Shown here: positions 16,337 through 25,194 of the stretch, one piece after another
Layout: each line of letters opens with the position of its first letter
Position numbering within the stretch: the stretch's first letter is position 1
Source of the DNA: UBA1361 sp041656375
GTDB lineage: Bacteria; Bacillota_I; Bacilli_A; RFN20; CAG-826
Assembly: GCA_964410505.1 (NCBI GenBank)
Contig: CAYPGR010000001.1
Span: forward strand, 1 to 64,000
Length of the DNA stretch: 64,000 bases
Direction: 5' to 3'
Made by a program: the position numbers and the translations under genes
Notes under the pieces: model-generated
Database searches by the model: none
What the model was told of the DNA's origin: nothing
The model's input: only the letters and a program-made list of their open reading frames with translations

Positions 16337-17956
16337 CTATACGAAGTCACTTAATTGAGCGACAACGGCATTAAGTGCCATTTCTGGGGTCTTCGCATCC
16401 GCAAAGATTTGACCCATGACATATTGAACTTCATCACGAACGCGTGATGAGCCGATAAAGGCGGCATCAACGAACTTAATCCAAGCTTGTTCTGGATTTT
16501 GGTAAACGTTTGCTTGAAGTTTAGCAGTATCTCTAACAGAGATATCAGCTGGCGAACCAGTTGTTTCCGCTAAGAAGTCAGTATAGAGTTTGTAGTCTTG
16601 GTAACGTGGATTGTTTTCATCAACCGTTAATTTTGATCCGTCGGTCACTGGGAAGTAGGACGTTCCTTTACCAAATTCATGGTTTACTTCATAAGTTAAG
16701 TAACGGAGTAATTTCCAAGCCGCCGCTCTTTCAACTTTGGTTTTAGCGTCCGTTGCTTTACCGCGACGGAAGAGGGCTAAGTTGGTTCCTTGGGAGATGA
16801 CGTATTTGTTTTCTGGTAATTCGGCGTTATAAAGAATGGGGTTTACACTGAGGGTAAACGGATAGTCCGTCACCGCGTTTGGTAAGTTTTCTTTAACACC
16901 AGCACTACTACTAATCGTTAAAACTAAGCGACCATTTTTGAAGGGGTTTGAAGAATAAAGTTCTTCGCCAAAAGTTTGTGGGGTACCCACAAGTTTGGCC
17001 TTATAAAGGTTTTGGAAGAAGGTTAAGCCCGCAAGGGTTTTCGCACGGCTATCACCACGGTGGAATTCAATTGTTCCTTTTTGGAAGGTGGCACCTCTTC
17101 TTGTATATTCGGCACCCCATTGACGGAGCATCGTAATAAAGAAGTTTGATGTACTATCCCAGCTAAATGGAATAAAGTCATCCGCGGTTAAGACCTTGGA
17201 CATATCAAAGGCGGTTGTCGCTTGAAGCGCTTCTAATTGCGTAGGTGTTGGATTTTCTGGTTTGGCGACGGTTGTCCCATCTTTTTGGACAAGTTTTCCA
17301 AACCAACCATTAGTTTGGGCGACGGCTTTCAGTTTTGGACCAACAATCGCGAGATCTTGCCAAGTTTTTGGGAAGAAGATTGTTGGATCTTTTAAGATCG
17401 CAACGTCAAAGAAGGATTGGTTGGCGACCATAATTTCGGTGGATTTATTGAAGGGGATCCCCATCGTTGCACCATCAATTAAGGTTTGGTTTTCAGCCAT
17501 ATAGTCTGGCCAGTATTGATCAATATCCACCCCGATGTCTGGATTGGTGTTTCTGATATAATCCGTGCTATCAAGGTTGAGCATGATATTGGAGTTTGCA
17601 TAATCAGCAAAGTGATCAGGGTAACCGTTGGCAATATGCGGGAACGCATTATTACTCACCGATTGGCTAATTGCTTGTTTAAGGTTTGGATAACCACCCT
17701 TAGATTCATAGACAACATCAATATCCGGGTTTGCGGCTTCAAAACGGGTAATAAGCGGTTCTAAGACACCGTTAATTGCCGCGCCGAAGCCGGTCCAGAA
17801 ATCGATCTTTGTTTTTTGGGCTGGTGGAGTTGAAGTTCCGGAGCCATCAGTAGATGTGGAATCGTTGCTTGATGTCGGTATTGTTGGCCGGCAGCCTGTT
17901 AAGGCCGCAAGGACAAGAAACGATGCCATCCCAAATATTACTTTTTTAGATTTCAT
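16337..17956 (-). CDS. extracellular solute-binding lipoprotein of a carbohydrate-type ABC importer (SBP family 1/8)
   Basis: Ligand-binding lipoprotein (539 residues) tethered to the outer face of the membrane. The signal peptide ends at LTGC, followed by a Ser/Thr-rich linker. The mature protein starts IDFWTGFGAAINGVLEPLI, the typical opening of UgpB/MalE-like proteins, and has NPDIDVVYESKGGYP and the GIPFNKSTE hinge segment. The C-terminal tail AWIKFVDAAFIGSSR...FADAKTPEMAL is also family-like. The best guess is an oligosaccharide or glycerophosphodiester-type ligand; the sequence does not decide. A moderate AAAGGAAA site precedes the start, and a possible internal TATAAT lies in the 50-nt gap after the permease gene. 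Confidence 0.92.
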   Translation of the reverse strand: MKSKKVIFGMASFLVLAALTGCRPTIPTSSNDSTSTDGSGTSTPPAQKTKIDFWTGFGAAINGVLEPLITRFEAANPDIDVVYESKGGYPNLKQAISQSVSNNAFPHIANGYPDHFADYANSNIMLNLDSTDYIRNTNPDIGVDIDQYWPDYMAENQTLIDGATMGIPFNKSTEIMVANQSFFDVAILKDPTIFFPKTWQDLAIVGPKLKAVAQTNGWFGKLVQKDGTTVAKPENPTPTQLEALQATTAFDMSKVLTADDFIPFSWDSTSNFFITMLRQWGAEYTRRGATFQKGTIEFHRGDSRAKTLAGLTFFQNLYKAKLVGTPQTFGEELYSSNPFKNGRLVLTISSSAGVKENLPNAVTDYPFTLSVNPILYNAELPENKYVISQGTNLALFRRGKATDAKTKVERAAAWKLLRYLTYEVNHEFGKGTSYFPVTDGSKLTVDENNPRYQDYKLYTDFLAETTGSPADISVRDTAKLQANVYQNPEQAWIKFVDAAFIGSSRVRDEVQYVMGQIFADAKTPEMALNAVVAQLSDFV

Positions 17957-18006
17957 ATAATATTTCCTTTCTTTCTAATATTATTATATACCGATTAATC
18001 TTGTGA

Positions 18007-19077
18007 TTAACCTTTAATACCACTACGTGAAACGCCGCTCATGATGTATTTTCTAAACATCATAAAGACGAGTAATAATGGGGCACTAATGACCATTGAG
18101 CCAGCAATCTTGACGGTGTCATAGTTGCTGAAGTCACTTGAGAAGAGACTCATGAGCCCGTTACTAACAAGGCGCATGGAGTGTTCAATTCCCCATGTAT
18201 CCATTAAGAACTTGTTGTTCCCGGAGGCAATAAGTGTTGGCCAGATAAAGGCGTTCCAGCTACCCATCACGTTTAAGATAATGATGGTCACGACGGTCGG
18301 CATCCCAATGGGGAGCATGACACGCCATAAGTAGTGGAATTCTCCGTAGCCATCGACTTTTGCGGCAAGGAAAAGTTCGTTTGGAATTTGTTGGAAGGTT
18401 TGTCTTAGATAGAAGATATAGAAGACACTTACACCGTGGACGAAGATTAAGGCCGCAAAGGTATTGGTCCATCCAAGGCCAACGGTTGTTTGGTAGTTGG
18501 TAATGAGCATCATTTCACCTGGGACCATCATCGTTGCAAGTAAAACCGCAAACAAGGCGTTTTTAAATTTGAACTCAAGACGGGCAAAGGCAAAGGATGC
18601 TAACACGGTCGTGATCACGGTAAAGAATGTTGAGATTACGGCAACGATGATCGTGTTTAAGAAATAAGGTAAGAAACTGACTGCTTTCGAAGGATTATTA
18701 ACGAGATTAAGTAAATCACCAGGTAATAAGGTCGAAGCATTCGTTATATTGCCCCCAAGAATAATCTTGAAGTTCACAAACGTTGGATTGCTTGTAAATA
18801 ATTTGAGGCCAGTACTCACTTCACGGGCATATTCAAGTGGTGATTTAATCGACACACTGATCATGAACCAGAAGGGTAAAAGCATAAAGAGGGCAAAAAG
18901 TGTTAAGAATGTGTATGTAATGATTTTGAAAACAAGCGCTCTTGTTTTATATTCTTTTGCATGTTCGTATGATGGTTTAAAGCGATCATCTTTAAGGGGA
19001 GCTTCGACTTCGGCTAATTTAGCGGCTTCTTCAGCAGTCAGTTTGACTTCTTGAAGCTTTTTATCTTTATTTTCCAT
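18007..19077 (-). CDS. carbohydrate ABC transporter permease, MalG/UgpE type
   Basis: Inner-membrane subunit of the importer, 356 residues, with six predicted membrane spans. The coupling (EAA) loop reads FLAAKVDGYGEFHYLWRVMLPIGMP near the C-terminal third, where it contacts the ATPase. The extra N-terminal stretch of about 50 charged residues (Lys/Glu-rich) before the first span is longer than in most homologues. Ribosome binding site AGGAGGG lies just before the ATG, 10 nt after the partner permease. Confidence 0.95.
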   Translation of the reverse strand: MENKDKKLQEVKLTAEEAAKLAEVEAPLKDDRFKPSYEHAKEYKTRALVFKIITYTFLTLFALFMLLPFWFMISVSIKSPLEYAREVSTGLKLFTSNPTFVNFKIILGGNITNASTLLPGDLLNLVNNPSKAVSFLPYFLNTIIVAVISTFFTVITTVLASFAFARLEFKFKNALFAVLLATMMVPGEMMLITNYQTTVGLGWTNTFAALIFVHGVSVFYIFYLRQTFQQIPNELFLAAKVDGYGEFHYLWRVMLPIGMPTVVTIIILNVMGSWNAFIWPTLIASGNNKFLMDTWGIEHSMRLVSNGLMSLFSSDFSNYDTVKIAGSMVISAPLLLVFMMFRKYIMSGVSRSGIKG

Positions 19078-19086
19078 GACCCCTCC

Positions 19087-20178
19087 TTAATAATGCACGC
19101 GCTTTTTCGAGACTTGCATCTGAACTAGCGTGATGAGTAAGATGATAACTAACAAGACGACGGAACCAGCGGCAGCCACAGGGAGTCGGTCATTACGGAA
19201 TTTATAGACATAACCAACGACCGTGAGCCACATCCGTCCATTTGAACCCCCAAAGTTTTGGTGGTCAATCCCAACGATCGCGATAATGCTTTGGTAAGCT
19301 TTAAACGCCCCGATGAAGGATGTAATCGTAATATAAAGAATTTGTGGACTTAAAAGAGGGACAGTAATCCGTTTAAAGATCGTACCACGGGTCGCACCAT
19401 CAATGCGGGCGGCATCATAGTATTGACGGTCAATACTTGCTAAGCCACTCATAAAGACAAGAATTTTAAAGGCAAGACCGGTCCAGATGGTTTGGACAGT
19501 AATCGCAAACCCAAGGCTGAACTTAGTTAACTTTATGGTGCCATCAACGTCGAACCCAGCATGGATCCAAGACCGTGGCTGGCCACCAAAAGCAATAATC
19601 AGTTGGTTCATAATCCCGCCGGTTTGTGGCGAGAAGAGGGTGTTGAACACCATCCCTAACGCAATCGCGTTCGTCACATAAGGGAGGAAGAAAATAGTTT
19701 GATAGGTGGCCCGTAACGGTTTAATGCTATTTAAGGAAACAGCGAGTAAAAGGGAGATAATAATCGTTAAGGGAACCGAAATCACTGTTAAGATGGTCGT
19801 GTTATAAAGGGCATCTAAGAAGTTACGATCTTTTAACACGTAAATAAAGTTATTGAAGGTTAATAATGGCTTAATTGGTTGGGTAAAGCTATGTCCGGGT
19901 TCAATCACGTCGAAGTAAGCTCTCCACCAATCCCAGTTGGTAGCCATATCAAGTTGACGAAGATAATTACTAATGGCAAAACTTCCCATGCCCGTTTGCC
20001 AACTAAAATTTTCGATGAATGCGATAATCGTGGTGTTAATAATTGGGTAGATGGTAAATAATGTCAAGAAGATAAGCGCCGGTAATAAAGCAACTAATGC
20101 TTTGCTCCAAATGGGAATCGAAATCGATTTTTTGGTTTCCATTGGTCCCTTATCAAGATAAGTTTGTCCGGTAATCAT
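19087..20178 (-). CDS. carbohydrate ABC transporter permease, MalF/UgpA type
   Basis: Second membrane subunit, 363 residues, six predicted spans. The EAA loop is YYDAARIDGATRGTIFKRITVPLLSP. A periplasm-facing insertion of about 65 residues lies between span 1 and the permease core (from FSWQTGMGS to NNFIYVL). AAAGGAGGCG at 7 nt supports the start at 20178. It forms the heterodimer with the MalG-type permease. Confidence 0.95.
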   Translation of the reverse strand: MITGQTYLDKGPMETKKSISIPIWSKALVALLPALIFLTLFTIYPIINTTIIAFIENFSWQTGMGSFAISNYLRQLDMATNWDWWRAYFDVIEPGHSFTQPIKPLLTFNNFIYVLKDRNFLDALYNTTILTVISVPLTIIISLLLAVSLNSIKPLRATYQTIFFLPYVTNAIALGMVFNTLFSPQTGGIMNQLIIAFGGQPRSWIHAGFDVDGTIKLTKFSLGFAITVQTIWTGLAFKILVFMSGLASIDRQYYDAARIDGATRGTIFKRITVPLLSPQILYITITSFIGAFKAYQSIIAIVGIDHQNFGGSNGRMWLTVVGYVYKFRNDRLPVAAAGSVVLLVIILLITLVQMQVSKKRVHY

Positions 20179-20221
20179 AATGCGCCTCCTTTCTCTAAAT
20201 GTTTAATTTTCATACTGATAC

Positions 20222-21616
20222 CTAAAGAATCCGTGATCCGTCAACATCAAATAAGTAGAAGCGTTTTGGGTAAACTTTAATTACTTTATCTTTTACTTTA
20301 TGACGTTCTTCCGCTGGAATAATGACGCGGATGCGGTGTTTTTGTCCTTTAACGTTACCAACGATGGTAATGTCACGGCCAATATGTTCAATAAATAAGA
20401 CATCCACTTCAATTGATGGATTGTCATTTTTATCAAGGGTGAAGGCTTCGGGACGAACACCAATTTTAACATTGCGATTCGTTCCTTCTTGGACGATGAG
20501 TTTGCCTACTTCTTCTTCAAATTCACCAAAACTTGGACGGTAACCCGCACCAATTAAAGCTTCATGAAGTTTATTTAAGGAAAGATCACCATCAATTGGT
20601 GAGAGCGTGTATTTTGCTTTATTTGCCGGTTTAATCTTTTTAAAGACATTACCGAGGCCTTTCTTTTCTTCCGTTTGTGCAACCACTGGTTCTTCATAAA
20701 TGGTGACGCCAAGTAAACTAAAGTACTCTGCTTTGGTTCCTAAGAAACCACCCGCAAGTGCGATATCAAAAATACGCGCATCTTTTAAATCAAAGGTGCC
20801 CTTGGATTTTAAGCCAGAATGCCAAACATTACCGTGGAGGTAAACTTTGCCATCTTTTAATTCACCATCAAAAATGTTAATGGCTGGTGAACCTAAGAAC
20901 TTCGCGACGAATAAGTCGACGGGTTCTTCATAGACAACTTGTGGTGCGTCAATTTGGTGCACGATACCACGGCGCATGACAACGATGAAGTCACTGATGG
21001 ACATGGCTTCTTCTTGGTCATGGGTAACGAAAATGGTCGTGACTTTGGTGTCACGTTGAATCCGGCGAATTTCTTCACGGGTTTGTAAACGTAAACGGGC
21101 ATCTAAGTTACTGAGCGGTTCATCAAGTAACAAAACTTGTGGCCGTTTGCTTAAGGCACGCGCAATGGCGACCCGTTGTTGTTGACCACCAGATAATTGT
21201 TTTGGTAAACGATCAAGCAAGTTACCAATGTCAACAAGGTTTGCCACTTCTTGGGCAATTTGTTCCATTTCTTGCTTTTCAAGTTTAGGCCGCACGTTTT
21301 CGAGTGGGAACGTGATATTTTGCCGAACGGTGAAGTGTGGGTATAACGCGTAGTTTTGGAAAACTAACCCAATGCCACGGTTTTCCGCTGGGACTTCTGT
21401 GACATCCCGGTCACCAAACCAAATTTTACCTTCGGTTGGCTTATGTAGCCCCGCAATCATGTAAAGTGTGGTCGATTTGCCACATCCTGATGGTCCTAAA
21501 AGGCCAACTAGTTTGCCATCGGGAATCGTAAAATTCATACGATCAACGGCTTTAACTACGGGTGCCCCTTTTACCCCAGGGAAGTGTTTTGAAAGATTAT
21601 CAATTCTAACTTCCAT
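20222..21616 (-). CDS. ABC importer ATP-binding protein, MsmK/UgpC type, with extended C-terminal region
   Basis: Cytoplasmic ATPase that drives the two permeases. Walker A GLLGPSGCGKSTT (about residues 37-49), Q-loop VFQNYALYPH, signature LSGGQQQR, Walker B VLLLDEPLSNLDA and switch VTHDQEEA are intact. The protein has 464 residues against about 365 for MsmK/UgpC: the C-terminal regulatory region carries about 90 extra residues between about 270 and 390 before the last TOBE-like strand block (VKIGVRPEAF). GGAGG precedes the ATG, adjacent to a small GCAGT/ACTGC hairpin. It is the first gene of the importer operon, and the upstream region holds an operator-like palindrome. Confidence 0.95.
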   Translation of the reverse strand: MEVRIDNLSKHFPGVKGAPVVKAVDRMNFTIPDGKLVGLLGPSGCGKSTTLYMIAGLHKPTEGKIWFGDRDVTEVPAENRGIGLVFQNYALYPHFTVRQNITFPLENVRPKLEKQEMEQIAQEVANLVDIGNLLDRLPKQLSGGQQQRVAIARALSKRPQVLLLDEPLSNLDARLRLQTREEIRRIQRDTKVTTIFVTHDQEEAMSISDFIVVMRRGIVHQIDAPQVVYEEPVDLFVAKFLGSPAINIFDGELKDGKVYLHGNVWHSGLKSKGTFDLKDARIFDIALAGGFLGTKAEYFSLLGVTIYEEPVVAQTEEKKGLGNVFKKIKPANKAKYTLSPIDGDLSLNKLHEALIGAGYRPSFGEFEEEVGKLIVQEGTNRNVKIGVRPEAFTLDKNDNPSIEVDVLFIEHIGRDITIVGNVKGQKHRIRVIIPAEERHKVKDKVIKVYPKRFYLFDVDGSRIL

Positions 21617-21661
21617 ATTTCCTCCTGCAGTATTACTGCTTATCTATTTTTTATAATAACA

Positions 21662-21685
21662 CATTGGTCACTCGATTGACCATTG
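21662..21685. promoter_or_regulatory. operator-like palindrome upstream of the ABC importer operon
   Basis: TGGTCA and TGACCA flank a TCGA-centred core (21665-21682), matching at 16 of 18 palindromic positions. It lies about 50 nt upstream of the ATPase start, next to the -10-like TATTAT/TATAAA on the minus strand and where a -35 should be. The arrangement suits a dimeric repressor (LacI- or GntR-type), but no regulator gene is adjacent. Confidence 0.6.
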
Positions 21686-21726
21686 TTTTATAAACTGATT
21701 AATTAATAATTAATCCCTACGATTAA

Positions 21727-22713
21727 TCATCTTTTGGCGGCCAGTTCTTCACGACGGGCTTCGCTTTTACGACGTTCAACTTCAATCAGTCGTTGTGCGA
21801 GTTCCTTGCGGTAGATGGTTTCATCTTGGACATTATCGAATACAAGCGTCGTTTTCTTATCAGCGACTAGGGTATCACTGAGACGATCGTATAAGCTTCT
21901 CTTTGTCTTTGAAAACATCGACAAGAAAAATGAAATAATGTGAAACGGCATGAAAAAGAAAGTAAAGGAGAATAAAAAGACACTGAAATTGCGCACTATT
22001 GCTTGCAAATTCGTCATTTTATAGCCGTAATGATTAAGCACCACTGACTTAGTCACGAGTTTCCCAAGTGTTGTTTTATCCTTGAGGAAGAGCGGTACAA
22101 AAATAATTAAAATAATCGCTGAAAGTAGATAACTCGAGGCAATTGTAATGAAGCTATAAAACTCTGAACGACGGACAAGTTCGCGGACTTTTGGATGATT
22201 ATCTAAAAGGGTAAAGGCAATCTCAATTTCAGTTTGATAAAAGGTTTTAACCGCGGTTTCTTGACCTGATAAAGCCGGAACATCCCATGGTTTATCTTCA
22301 TCAATGACTGTAAAATCAAAAAGCGTTGCCGCATCACCTTTACCAAGAATGACCACATAGTAGTCTTCTGGTTCATTGAAATTTTTGCCATCGATAAGAA
22401 TAGGCGAAAAACCACGTTGGAGTTCATTCGTATCCGGGTGGCGTTTATCAACATAGAAGTTATAAAGCGCTTCTGGTAAATCGGCGTCTTCACTGACTTC
22501 ATGAATCCGATTATCTTCCGCATCTAGTTTAAATAATCCGCTATAAAGGGCGGTTAAGCCAATTTCCATATTAACGGCCGCAGCGCCACTATTATCGGCG
22601 ATAATTTGCGCAGGAACAAAAAGGAAAAGGGCTAGAATAACCACGAACACAAAGTCGAGAAAACCCGCTAAAAAACGTTTACCGGTCGTTTGAGAAACGA
22701 AATAATGATTCAT
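21727..22713 (-). CDS. RDD-family membrane protein (1 of 2)
   Basis: Predicted polytopic membrane protein of 328 residues, function unknown. Residues KRFLAGFLDF near the N-terminus form the Arg...Asp pattern of the RDD family and lead into span 1. A long extracytoplasmic segment of about 150 residues follows, then two further spans with KTTLGKLVTKSVVLN between them, and SLYDRLSDTLV, which resembles the conserved end of RDD domains. The C-terminal tail is charged and helical (ERRKSEARREELAAKR). The start overlaps the stop of its neighbour as TAATG, and the two are clear paralogues by layout. It may be a transporter or stress-related membrane protein; this cannot be decided. Confidence 0.85.
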   Translation of the reverse strand: MNHYFVSQTTGKRFLAGFLDFVFVVILALFLFVPAQIIADNSGAAAVNMEIGLTALYSGLFKLDAEDNRIHEVSEDADLPEALYNFYVDKRHPDTNELQRGFSPILIDGKNFNEPEDYYVVILGKGDAATLFDFTVIDEDKPWDVPALSGQETAVKTFYQTEIEIAFTLLDNHPKVRELVRRSEFYSFITIASSYLLSAIILIIFVPLFLKDKTTLGKLVTKSVVLNHYGYKMTNLQAIVRNFSVFLFSFTFFFMPFHIISFFLSMFSKTKRSLYDRLSDTLVADKKTTLVFDNVQDETIYRKELAQRLIEVERRKSEARREELAAKR

Positions 22714-23795
22714 TAGGCGCCACTTTCTTCTTTAAAGCGTTCACCAAACACTTCTTCATTGTATTCATCAGCAGTTGGTCTTGCGCTTAGATTTTTAAGA
22801 TGTTCTTGGTAAGCTTCTTCATTTGCGTAAATGACTGTTTTTGTTAAATCAACAACCCGCGTACGGGCAATGAGATCGTGGAGTGATTTCCCGTTTTTAT
22901 TAAAGACCATCACGGTTAAGGAAATAAATGGGAACACAATCGGAATAAATAAATTGGATAAAAGACCAATCACAAGGAAAGAAAGATAACGGACGAGCAA
23001 GGTGAGCGATCCGACGTGGTAACCAAGTGTGGTCGAAACCCCTAACTTAAAGGCTTTCTTGCCAAGCGTTTGCCCATGTTTTAATAATAAAGGAATCGCT
23101 AAAAACACAATGGAACTTGATAACACAACGAGAATTGTGTTTTCGATCATAACCACTTCATTAATCTTATCCATGAGGGGGCGATTATTAAAGAGGTTGA
23201 CGGCCTGGCCATAAATTTTGGTATTAAAAGCATTAATGGCTTCCGGGGAATTATATTTGGCGTCATCTTTGTATTTAAGGCCAGTGACAATAAACGGGTC
23301 AAATTTAACGGTTTCCGTTGAATCCGAATCAAGCCCTTTTTTACCCGCTGGTTCATCGACAATGATCCGTTCAAAAATCGAGGTCTCAGTGCCGACGCCC
23401 AAAATATTTACAATATACCATTCGTCGGTAATCTTTTCCGATGGGTCGGTGATTTCGCTATTTAGGAACACCGTATAAAATTGGTAGGTCGCTTCCGCCA
23501 TCTTTTCCACTGGTACTTTATTTTCCGTAATTTCGACGTCATCAATATTGGTGAAATCGGGTAAAAGGGGTGCATCAAGCGTCACTAAGAAACTCTTTTT
23601 TAAATCGATTGTATTCGCAGCAACGGTGGCCGAATAATCATAAACTTGATCGATAATCGGATGAACCGCAAACCAAAAAAAGTTCATAACTAAATACATG
23701 ACGATTAAATCAAGAAGTAACGCGCCGGTTCTTTTTAACGCATTTCCATTAGCAATGTCTAAAGCATCTCTTTGTGCGATATTGTTGTTATTCAT
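22713..23795 (-). CDS. RDD-family membrane protein (2 of 2)
   Basis: Membrane protein of about 360 residues with the same plan as its downstream neighbour: N-terminal ALKRTGALLLDL (the RDD motif region), a span, a large extracytoplasmic domain of about 150 residues, two later spans, GQTLGKKAFKLGVS, and KSLHDLIARTRVV near the end. The start at 23795 (MNNNNIAQ) is chosen because the longer frame gives an atypical prefix. No Shine-Dalgarno site is visible there, and a TATACT box lies 11 nt away. The gene follows the tuf terminator, so it is a new transcription unit. Confidence 0.8.
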   Translation of the reverse strand: MNNNNIAQRDALDIANGNALKRTGALLLDLIVMYLVMNFFWFAVHPIIDQVYDYSATVAANTIDLKKSFLVTLDAPLLPDFTNIDDVEITENKVPVEKMAEATYQFYTVFLNSEITDPSEKITDEWYIVNILGVGTETSIFERIIVDEPAGKKGLDSDSTETVKFDPFIVTGLKYKDDAKYNSPEAINAFNTKIYGQAVNLFNNRPLMDKINEVVMIENTILVVLSSSIVFLAIPLLLKHGQTLGKKAFKLGVSTTLGYHVGSLTLLVRYLSFLVIGLLSNLFIPIVFPFISLTVMVFNKNGKSLHDLIARTRVVDLTKTVIYANEEAYQEHLKNLSARPTADEYNEEVFGERFKEESGA

Positions 23796-23860
23796 AATTT
23801 GACTAAAGTATATCTTACAAGATATACCTATAAAATACAATCAAGATAGATAAAAGCCAA

Positions 23861-23889
23861 AATAAAAAAACTCCCCTATAAGGGGAGTT
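23861..23889 (-). terminator. tuf terminator
   Basis: On the minus strand AACTCCCCT pairs with AGGGGAGTT over a 3-nt loop and is followed by TTTTTATTTT, about 20 nt past the tuf stop. It ends the str operon. Confidence 0.92.
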
Positions 23890-23909
23890 AGTTTATAAGT
23901 TTTAAAAGC

Positions 23910-25094
23910 TTATTTTAAGATTTCAGTAACGGTACCGGCACCAACGGTTCTGCCACCTTCACGGATGGAGAATTTGGTTCCGCTCTCAATGGCGACTGGG
24001 TGGATAAGTTCAATTGTTAAATTGACGGTATCACCTGGCATAACCATTTGAACGTCTGCTGGTAAGGTAACCACACCAGTAATGTCGGTTGTACGGAAGT
24101 AGAATTGTGGACGGTAGTTCGATAAGAACGCTGTGTGACGGCCACCTTCTTCTTTAGTAAGGACATAGACGGTTGAAGTGAACTTCGTGTGTGGTTTGAC
24201 TGATCCTGGTTTGGCAAGAACTTGACCGCGTTCGATTTCATCACGGGAGACACCACGGAGTAAAACCCCAACGTTGTCGCCAGCTTCGGCGTTATCAAGT
24301 AATTTACGGAACATTTCAAGACCGGTAACAACGGTTGATTTTGTTGGACGAATACCAACAATTTCAACAGTTTCGTTTAATTTAACGATACCCCGTTCAA
24401 CACGGCCAGTAACGACGGTACCACGACCAGAAATGGTCATGACGTCTTCGATTGGCAGTAAGAATGGAAGATCGGTTAAACGAGCCGGGTTTGGAATATA
24501 GCTGTCGACCGCGGCCATAAGTTCAAGGATGGCTTTGTCAGCACCTGGTTTACCATCAAGCGCATCGCGGGCAGAGCCACGGATGATTGGGGTGTCATCG
24601 CCTGGGAATCCATATGAACTAAGTAAGTCACGGACTTCCATTTCAACGATGTCAACAAGTTCTGGGTCGTCAACTAAGTCAACTTTGTTTAAGAAGACAA
24701 CAACATAAGGAACACCAACTTGACGAGCAAGTAAGATGTGTTCACGAGTTTGTGGCATAACACCATCAGTCGCCGCAACAACGAGGATTGCGCCGTCCAT
24801 TTGGGCAGCACCGGTGATCATGTTTTTAACATAGTCAGCGTGTCCTGGGCAGTCAACGTGAGCATAGTGACGGTTGACGGTTTGGTATTCTAAGTGCGAT
24901 GTGTTAATTGTGATTCCACGAGCTTTTTCTTCGGGAGCGGCATCAATTTGGTCATACGCGAAGGCTTTTGCACCACCTTGGGTAGCAAGGACTTTAGTAA
25001 TAGCGGCAGTTAACGTGGTTTTACCGTGGTCAACGTGACCGATGGTTCCAATATTAACGTGAACCTTACTTCTGTCAAATTTTTCTTTTGCCAT
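23910..25094 (-). CDS. tuf: elongation factor Tu
   Basis: GTPase that delivers aminoacyl-tRNA to the ribosome. The 394-residue protein has the G1 motif GHVDHGKT (residues 19-26), the effector stretch ARGITINTSH, DCPGHADY, NKVD and the GSAR segment, followed by two beta-barrel domains. AGGAGGAAA precedes the ATG. It is the last gene of the str operon, but the 100-nt gap before it holds a TATAAT and a small hairpin, so it may have an internal promoter. Confidence 0.99.
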   Translation of the reverse strand: MAKEKFDRSKVHVNIGTIGHVDHGKTTLTAAITKVLATQGGAKAFAYDQIDAAPEEKARGITINTSHLEYQTVNRHYAHVDCPGHADYVKNMITGAAQMDGAILVVAATDGVMPQTREHILLARQVGVPYVVVFLNKVDLVDDPELVDIVEMEVRDLLSSYGFPGDDTPIIRGSARDALDGKPGADKAILELMAAVDSYIPNPARLTDLPFLLPIEDVMTISGRGTVVTGRVERGIVKLNETVEIVGIRPTKSTVVTGLEMFRKLLDNAEAGDNVGVLLRGVSRDEIERGQVLAKPGSVKPHTKFTSTVYVLTKEEGGRHTAFLSNYRPQFYFRTTDITGVVTLPADVQMVMPGDTVNLTIELIHPVAIESGTKFSIREGGRTVGAGTVTEILK

Positions 25095-25120
25095 AATATT
25101 TCCTCCTAACTGTAGCGTGT

Positions 25121-25186
25121 ATTATAACGCTTCTAGTTTATAGCAATTCTATAAATTTATCAAATTAAAGTGCTATGAATATAGCA
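25121..25186 (-). promoter_or_regulatory. fusA-tuf intergenic region with possible tuf promoter and hairpin
   Basis: On the minus strand a perfect TATAAT (25121-25126) lies upstream of the tuf ribosome binding site, with no good -35. Before it, TGCTAT/ATAGCA (25171-25186) makes a 6-bp hairpin with a short T-rich tail. Read-through plus an internal promoter would raise tuf output over fusA, but this is inference. Confidence 0.4.
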
Positions 25187-25194
25187 TTTAGATC

